From assembly GCF_018873765.1 (NCBI RefSeq), contig NC_057919.1, positions 63,130,484-63,194,483 on the forward strand: a stretch of DNA of 64,000 nucleotides, read 5' to 3'. This stretch comes from Telopea speciosissima (Eukaryota > Streptophyta > Magnoliopsida > Proteales > Proteaceae). The stretch's first letter is position 1. Every line of letters starts with the position of its first letter. Shown piece after piece: positions 58,232 through 64,000 of this stretch. The notes beneath the pieces were generated by a model. The model was not told where the DNA came from. It searched no databases and was given only the letters and a program-made list of their open reading frames with translations. A program made the position numbers and the translations under genes.

Positions 58232-58409
58232 GAATCGTTATCCTCTACAGTTCCCCATCCGGTGCGATTCCCTAGTTCCTCTCACAAGAGGGGGGTGGGA
58301 CCCACCCGGAGCACCTACCCAAACAGTCTGCCCAGGTGGGGTCCACCCTCTTATTGTGAGAGGAACTAGGGAACCGCACCGATCAGGGAACCATACACGA
58401 AAAAAATTC
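58232..58409. mobile_element. MULE-like foldback MITE (family F8), 178 bp, with empty site
   Basis: GAATCGTTATCC to GAAAAAAATTC, flanked by CATAACGAAC and CATAACAAAC (10 bp, one mismatch). The sister sequence near 51,968-51,985 (GGGCGTCATAAGGATCCC) lacks it. Both arms carry TTCCCTAGTTCCTCTCACAA. Confidence 0.88.
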
Positions 58410-58790
58410 CATAACAAACCCTCGCTTGAAATATTGTAGAACTTGTCAGGAAGATATGGATTGAAGTCAACGGATATTTGAAAATATGTATTCGATCTAT
58501 ATTTGTAACTGTTTAGTTGAAATCAAATCCATTCGAAACTAATCGGATACAAATATGATAATCTCTTTATCCAATTTATTTAGCAATCTAACAGTAATAA
58601 AATGTCTGAAATATATCTTTGTGTTCATCTATCCGATTAAGTTAACATTATTGGATTTTGTTTTTTTATTTTTTTTATTTTTTATAATTTTATAAATTAA
58701 GATAATGTGATTTTTTTTCATATTTTCTATTGATTTATATATATTATTTTATGCACTGTGATACATGGAATCACATATCTATTCAAATAA

Positions 58791-60485
58791 GGGTAAAATA
58801 CAAGTACCCCCTATAATGCACCCAATATTCCTCGTATCCCCTAAGGTTCTGACAAATCCACGTACCACCCCTACTTTGCCCCCCTAATTCCAGACAAGTC
58901 CAAACCGTTAAGTTTAGGTGTTAAGTGCTAAAAACTTGACCATTTTACCCTTTCTTCTATGTTTATAAATTTGAAAAGATCTAATTGTCCTGACCTATTT
59001 GTTTATAATATGAAAAGACCTTTTTGTCCTAACCTAATTCGATAAGAACCTTTTACCCCCATTATTTGTTCTTAAGAAGCCAACCCAACCTAATTACCAA
59101 AATGCCCTTACTAGGGCATAATTACCAAAATACCCTCATCTTCCCCAAAATCCATCTTCCATTTCTGAAACTTCTCTCAAAAGATTCAACATTAATTTTC
59201 CATTTCTATGCACACTACAGTACCTTTGATTCTGAACTATATCTCCCTCACCCCTTCTTCTTCTTCCCCCATCTTCTAGGCGAAGGACTACCTGCCCTTG
59301 GCAACCTTAGCCTTTGAATCTCAGACTCTAAATCCTTCTATATCGTGGAATATCAAACTAAGACAAATACTGATCTCTATCCTACCGCCAACAACAACTT
59401 TAGGTGGTTTTATTTGATGGTTCACACGCTGTTTCTCTGTACTATTACTTGAGCTTCATTGGACTGGGGTTCGAAGACGTTATCCCAAAATCTCGGTTCC
59501 ATTGAAATATTGTTGAGAGAGATTCAACCGTCATAGAGTTTTGTTTTTCCATCCTAGTTCGAAATCCAGAGGTAGAAGACAATCTATTCTTCCACTCTTT
59601 TTCTATTGTCTTTTCCTTTTGTTATTGTTACTCCTTCGCCTACAAGTTGCAAAGAGAAATCATGGCCCGCGGCTTTCCGGCACAAGTAACGAACAAGTAA
59701 TCATGGCTTGCAGGTTTTTTCAAACCCTAAACAAGAAGATTTACCAGATCAAGCTCCCAAAAGAGATTCGTCACAGCAGATGTGTTGGTTCCTCTTTCGG
59801 CTGGCTTGTAATCCTCAATGGATTCTGCCGCATTTTTCTCAGAATTAATTTCTCTCTCTCTTGAAATCTATATCCTTCATTCTATTATTGCTACCTCATT
59901 CCACACCTTCGACTGCAACCTCAAACCCACCTCCTTTTTCCTTTTTTTTTTTTCTCCGCAATTTCTTCAACCCCCACCCTCGCCCTCGTGTTTCGCCAGT
60001 AGCCAAAAAAAAAAGAGTGAATAAAGAAGAGAAAGACGAAATTAGAGAACAAAAACCAGTCTGTGTTGGATTTTGAGAGAAGTTTTAGAAATGGAAGATG
60101 GATTTTGGGGAAGATGAGGGTATTTTGGTAATTATGCCCTAATAAGGGCATTTTTGTTATTAGGTTGGGTTAGGTTCTTAAGAACAAATAGTGGGGGTAA
60201 AAGGTTCTTATCAAATTAGGTTAGGATAAAAAGGTCTTTTCATATTATGAACAAATAGGTTAGGGCAATTAGGTCTTTTCAAATATATAAACATAGAAGA
60301 AAGGATAAAATGGTCGAGTTTTTAGCACTTAACACTTAAACTTAACGGTTTGGACTTGTCTGGAATTAGGGGGGTAAAGTAGGGGTGGTACGTGGAATTT
60401 GCAGGGGTAGTACATGGACTTGTCAGAACCTTAGGGGGTACGAGGAATATTGGGTGCATTATAAGGGGGTATGTGTATTTTACCC
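58791..60485. mobile_element. Pack-MULE: 1,695 bp, terminal repeats of about 400 bp
   Basis: Inverted repeats 58,791-59,182 and about 60,072-60,485 (GGGTAAAATACAAGTACCCC outward) enclose about 890 bp. The target duplication is 9 bp, TTCAAATAA/TTAAAATAA, and the empty site is visible inside the D elements at about 1,550 and 52,340. The centre holds a fragment resembling an F-box/DUF295 protein and no transposase. Confidence 0.9.
59690..59864 (+). pseudogene. captured fragment resembling an F-box/DUF295 protein
   Basis: The frame at 59,541-59,864 includes KIYQIKLPKEIRHSRCVGSS followed by FGWLVILN. This resembles the conserved LPE..RCCGSSHGWLV segment of plant DUF295 (F-box associated) proteins. 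Only this segment is recognisable, and the frame around it is low-complexity. Its place between MULE terminal repeats suggests gene capture. The match is by memory of the motif. Confidence 0.5.
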
Positions 60486-61433
60486 TTAAAATAAATACAA
60501 GATAAAATCAAAAGTAAAAAAACGTAAGAAAATCAAAGACTAAGAAGAGTAGAAGAAAGGGTAAGTTGTTGAACTCTCAACTCTCAACCCTAGCCCTCAT
60601 CAACAAAACAGTAAGATGTCAACGGATAGTCAAAAATTCGTATTCGATGCGCGTTTATATCCATTTAGGAGAACCCATATTAAAAAAAAAAATTACAATC
60701 CGAAAACTATTCGAAACTGTCTGAATATAATCGGATATGAATATGATAATGTCACTATCCGACCAAATTCGATCCGTTTAAATCCTTAGGTATGGTATCA
60801 AACCAAGAGGGATCGATCTCCTACAAAAGTTTACATGTAATGTAAGGACCGACTGTTTCTTCACCCAATCATTCATGGGTTTTGACACTTAGTTAAGACT
60901 TTTAATTTTAAAATAATGAAAAAGACATTTCAAACCTTCATCAATAGGGGGGGAAGTAAGTAATGATGAAATCACAATGGTGGGTGAATAAAACTTTAGC
61001 CTATGTTAAATAGTCATTTTTATCAAAATTTGGCTATGCTTTGTATTCTTCAATCATGATGTTAACTGGGATGTTCAAATGAGACCCATATACAGATTTT
61101 GTTGAGTTTTACTTCTCCTTTGCTTGATTCGCTTCTTTGTTGATGGTCATGCCGAAGTTGGAATAGTAGATCAACGGTGTTTATCTTTTACAAATATACT
61201 TTTGTTGAGCTTTACCAAAAAAATAATTGAACATTCATGTTCCTCTTTATATGAGTAAATATTCAAGAAGAGACACAATAATCCATTTCATAAAGAGAAA
61301 GAGAAGGATGTAACAAGTTAATAAATAGCCAAGGAGAACAACTACTTGGTACAATAAAGGGCTTCATAGCTAGGTAAAATAGTGCCTAAGGAGAGGACAC
61401 ATGCTTTTAATATGGTATCAGAGCAACAACCAT

Positions 61434-61784
61434 TTAGGACATGACTTGATATGGTCTGATCAATGGAACAAGTGTGCCACCAAGGTGGAGCGACATAACT
61501 TCATTTGTTGATCCCACCAATGTAGCACCGATGAAGACTGCTGGCACACCTGTGCTGCAACCCATCCTCATAAGTGCCCCCTCCATTTCCTTTCCTTCAG
61601 GGTCCTGGTCGAGCTCATGAACCATGAGATTCACACAAAGTTCATGGAAAAGAATCTTGACCGAATAGCACATGCAACATGAGCTCTTACTAAACATCAC
61701 AACTCCTTTTTCTGAGGCCAATCTCATCACCTTCTCCATCTTCCTTTGTACTTTAGGATGAGTAGTTTGATTTCTCAAATTCAA
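61434..61784 (-). CDS. CC-type glutaredoxin, gene 4, type b, TATA region deleted
   Basis: 116 aa, collinear with gene 2. CCMC is kept (SKSSCCMCYSVK). Changes from gene 2 include MNL at the start, EGALMRMGC (R to G) and FIGATLVG, where the second glycine of the conserved GG pair becomes alanine. The frame is intact, but 45 bp upstream of the ATG (at about 61,829) the sequence jumps to what lies about 285 bp upstream in gene 2. The TATA box and most of the leader are therefore gone. Expression would need a new promoter. A Copia primer-site remnant follows the stop codon as in its paralogues. Confidence 0.85.
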   Translation of the reverse strand: MNLRNQTTHPKVQRKMEKVMRLASEKGVVMFSKSSCCMCYSVKILFHELCVNLMVHELDQDPEGKEMEGALMRMGCSTGVPAVFIGATLVGSTNEVMSLHLGGTLVPLIRPYQVMS

Positions 61785-62987
61785 GCTTGAAATGTGACTA
61801 AGCTTTTGAAAATGTTGGAAGCTAGAGAAAATATACCTTTTATGGTTCTTACAAGACAGAGCACACCTCCACAGGAACCACTAAATTGTAATATGTGTAG
61901 TCCTACAAGAATGATGACAAAGATTCCTACCCTACCCATAATGGTAGGGGTCCAAGGGTCTAAGATCTTGTTGGTCCCACTTGACCATGTGAAGAACAAT
62001 CCATCATCTTCTTTTGGAGGGAAAGTGGGATTGTGGGATGGGTTTCAATCATCCGAAAGAATATAATTGATTGGAAGAGAAATTCGTCAGTGAATAATAC
62101 ATGAAAGTCAAATGGAAATACGTGTGAAGTATTGTAACCATTTGTTTGCCTTTCTTCATTTAAAAAAAAATAAATAAAAAATCCTACTGAGGACCCATCA
62201 GCCCAAAAGGGTGGCTAGGTTGGCATCCAAACTCCAAAAGGAGAGGGCGGCAGGAGTGGGGAGGTGGTGGAATGAGGAAATAAAGATGTCTAACATCCGA
62301 TTGGGTGGGTAAGGGGAGAGTCGAACTAGAGCTTTGAAATTTTATTGAGAAAATAAAACTCCTAAAGAATGATTTAAAAGAATAAATAGATGCCAACGCA
62401 TAGAACAGTATATGATTAAATTAAAGTATAAAATTTGACATGTGCCTAATCCCCTATTTTCTAGATATGCAACAGTTGGAATTGCCACAAGAGCCTTCCA
62501 TGGGGCATGACTAAACTTTTAGTCTAGATTATTTCTTTAACATTCATCCACTTATATATCTTTATATGATTCATGCATTATTTCCTAGAGCTCTATTGAA
62601 TGGTTGATACTTCTTGGGTATTAAATAGATTTAAAAAACGTGGTTGAATCATATGAGTAAGTTTATTATTGTTCTAAAAGATGATTTGTTAGGCTGTGTT
62701 TAGTATCCATTCTCAAAATAGATTATGGGTTAGAACGTATTTGGAACTTGATTCTTCTCTATTATCTTTCTTCAGAATAAACCTATAATTTATTCTGAAA
62801 AGAGATACCAAATACAATCTTAATGTATAAAAATAATAATAATAATTTGTTAGCCTTTTGTACTTTGATCGGGAAATCCTTTTTTTTTTGGTTAAAAAAG
62901 AATGATGTAATTTGTCTTAAATATTAATGCAATATATTTCTTCTTGCATGTAGTAAAAAGGTGCACCAGCCCATGGCCTGGAAAGTC

Positions 62988-63155
62988 GGATCAAGATCTT
63001 CTCCAGGGAGTAGGGAATGCCCAGGGCGCTGCCAGCCGTTGGGCTGTGCCGCACACATTCCTAGGCGTGCGCCGAGATGTGTGCGGCACAACTTAACCGT
63101 TGGATGCCCCCTGGCAGCACCCTGGGCACGCGCCTCCCTGGAGATGAGCTAAATT
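62988..63155. mobile_element. MULE-like foldback MITE (family F9), sister of F5
   Basis: 168 bp between CTGGAAAGTC and CTAGAAAGTC (62,978-62,987 and 63,156-63,165). Same insertion as F5, copied with the 8-kb unit. It offers a direct comparison of arm evolution since that duplication. Confidence 0.8.
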
Positions 63156-64000
63156 CTAGAAAGTCAAAACAGTTGGGTAGAGGGGATTACAGCTGGGCCA
63201 AGATAGGTAGAATAGCACCTGCGGTCCCAAGTCCCAAATCCAGTTTTCGTTTCAATGGCAAAACGTATATGTATACGTGGAACTTGGTATGTGTGGTGGG
63301 TGGGTAGATAATATCGTTCCATATTTGTTTCAATATATAACACAAAAAGATTAAGGTAAATTACATAGACCTGCCTTGATGAATATCTAAATTATACTTT
63401 CCCCCGTGTTCCTACCATTAGTAATTTTTAGAAACAAAAAGTGTAATTTAGGCATTCGTGAGGGTCTGGGGGAATGATGTGGGACTGGACCAGTTCCACA
63501 GTGTAATGGGTTGGAAGAATAGAGGTGAGATTTAATTTTCCCATGAACAATAATCAAAGTCCTTTGTTTTTTGTGAGGTTTTGGATAGCATAGGTGTGAG
63601 ATTTTCAAGTGCCACGTCAAGACAAAGTATTTAATGCTATTTCATATATTTTTGTAAGTTTTTTTTTTTTTTGTTTTTTTTTTGTGATGAAACAAACAAA
63701 CAAGATTAGGGTAGAATCTTGAAGTGCCACGTCAGCATTTTCCCACCCTACCTAAATCTCCGTCAAGCAAAAGGGCCATGGGTTCTGACACTTGGATAAG
63801 ACTTCTGGAATAATGAAAAAGACATTTCAGACTTTTATAAATAAAGTGAATAGTGATGAGATCAAGCTTTCCTCAATGTTAAATAGTCATTTTTAGTAGA
63901 ATTTGACTATGTTTGGTGTGATTCATATAATTCCCACTTATATAATGGAACTTAAACATTCATGTTCCACTTTATATGAGTAAACATATAATAATCCATT

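Larger units (their letters stand above)
58462..60788. mobile_element. hAT-like family D element interrupted by a Pack-MULE
   Basis: 58,462-58,790 and 60,486-60,788 together match the uninterrupted D elements at 1,227 and 52,031. Confidence 0.7.
60789..64000. repeat. tandem segmental duplication, copy II (matches 52,648-56,260)
   Basis: Second copy of the unit. It runs to the window end, where 63,951-64,000 matches 56,211-56,260, the sequence about 270 bp before glutaredoxin gene 3. Lacks F6 and 240 bp upstream of gene 4. Confidence 0.85.

Noticed and set aside
54775-62820. Regulatory RNA candidates from short hairpins near 54,775-54,910 and 62,690-62,820
   Set aside because: They match decayed Harbinger-like MITEs (GTTTGGTATCC and GATACCAAATAC ends) present in both duplicated units. 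No evidence of a microRNA precursor.
1-64000. CRISPR arrays, operons or a bacterial-type defence system
   Set aside because: Introns and plant retroelements show this is plant nuclear DNA. The repeats seen are transposon-derived and not regularly spaced.

Overview
This is plant nuclear DNA, almost certainly from an angiosperm. It has GT-AG introns, a nuclear gene for the organellar amidotransferase subunit GatB, land-plant-specific CC-type glutaredoxins, and dense, nested plant transposons. The very long TE-filled introns suggest a large genome. I see nothing that fixes the species. The window is gene-poor: one interrupted housekeeping gene and one cluster of four small paralogous genes, with most of the rest recognisable as mobile DNA.

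Layout. Positions 1-14,400 hold mostly repeats: a possible orphan first exon (760-784), a tRNA-derived SINE, a Harbinger-like MITE, a large inverted dimer of a hAT transposase gene (about 4,980-9,800), a LINE fragment and a short solo LTR. Positions 14,409-39,770 are GATB on the plus strand: eight exons, 552 codons, all introns phase 0. Intron 5 (7.7 kb) carries a four-deep nest: a MULE-type element holding a hAT-like element, holding a 3.16-kb solo LTR, holding another hAT-like element. Intron 6 (14.3 kb) carries an 11.8-kb Copia element with a perfect 5-bp target duplication, itself broken by a Ty3/gypsy-type LTR element and smaller insertions. Positions 42,700-46,440 hold a second copy of the hAT inverted-dimer junction, split by a 3.1-kb solo LTR.

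Positions 47,900-64,000 are a tandem array of CC-type glutaredoxin genes, all on the minus strand, in the order a-b-a-b. The window ends inside what should be a third 'a' unit. The third gene has lost the catalytic cysteine, and the fourth has lost its TATA-box region through a 240-bp deletion.

The least expected feature is the short mobile elements. A MULE-like foldback family (9-10 bp target duplications, three empty sites visible in sister repeats) keeps its ends and a loop core, while its arms differ from copy to copy yet still match each other within a copy. Separate hAT-like families (8-bp duplications, ends CATRGTT) are built of short palindromic words, a different word in each family. 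The three related 3-kb LTRs also each carry a private palindromic word. All of this was read by eye, so identities are estimates and no database was searched.
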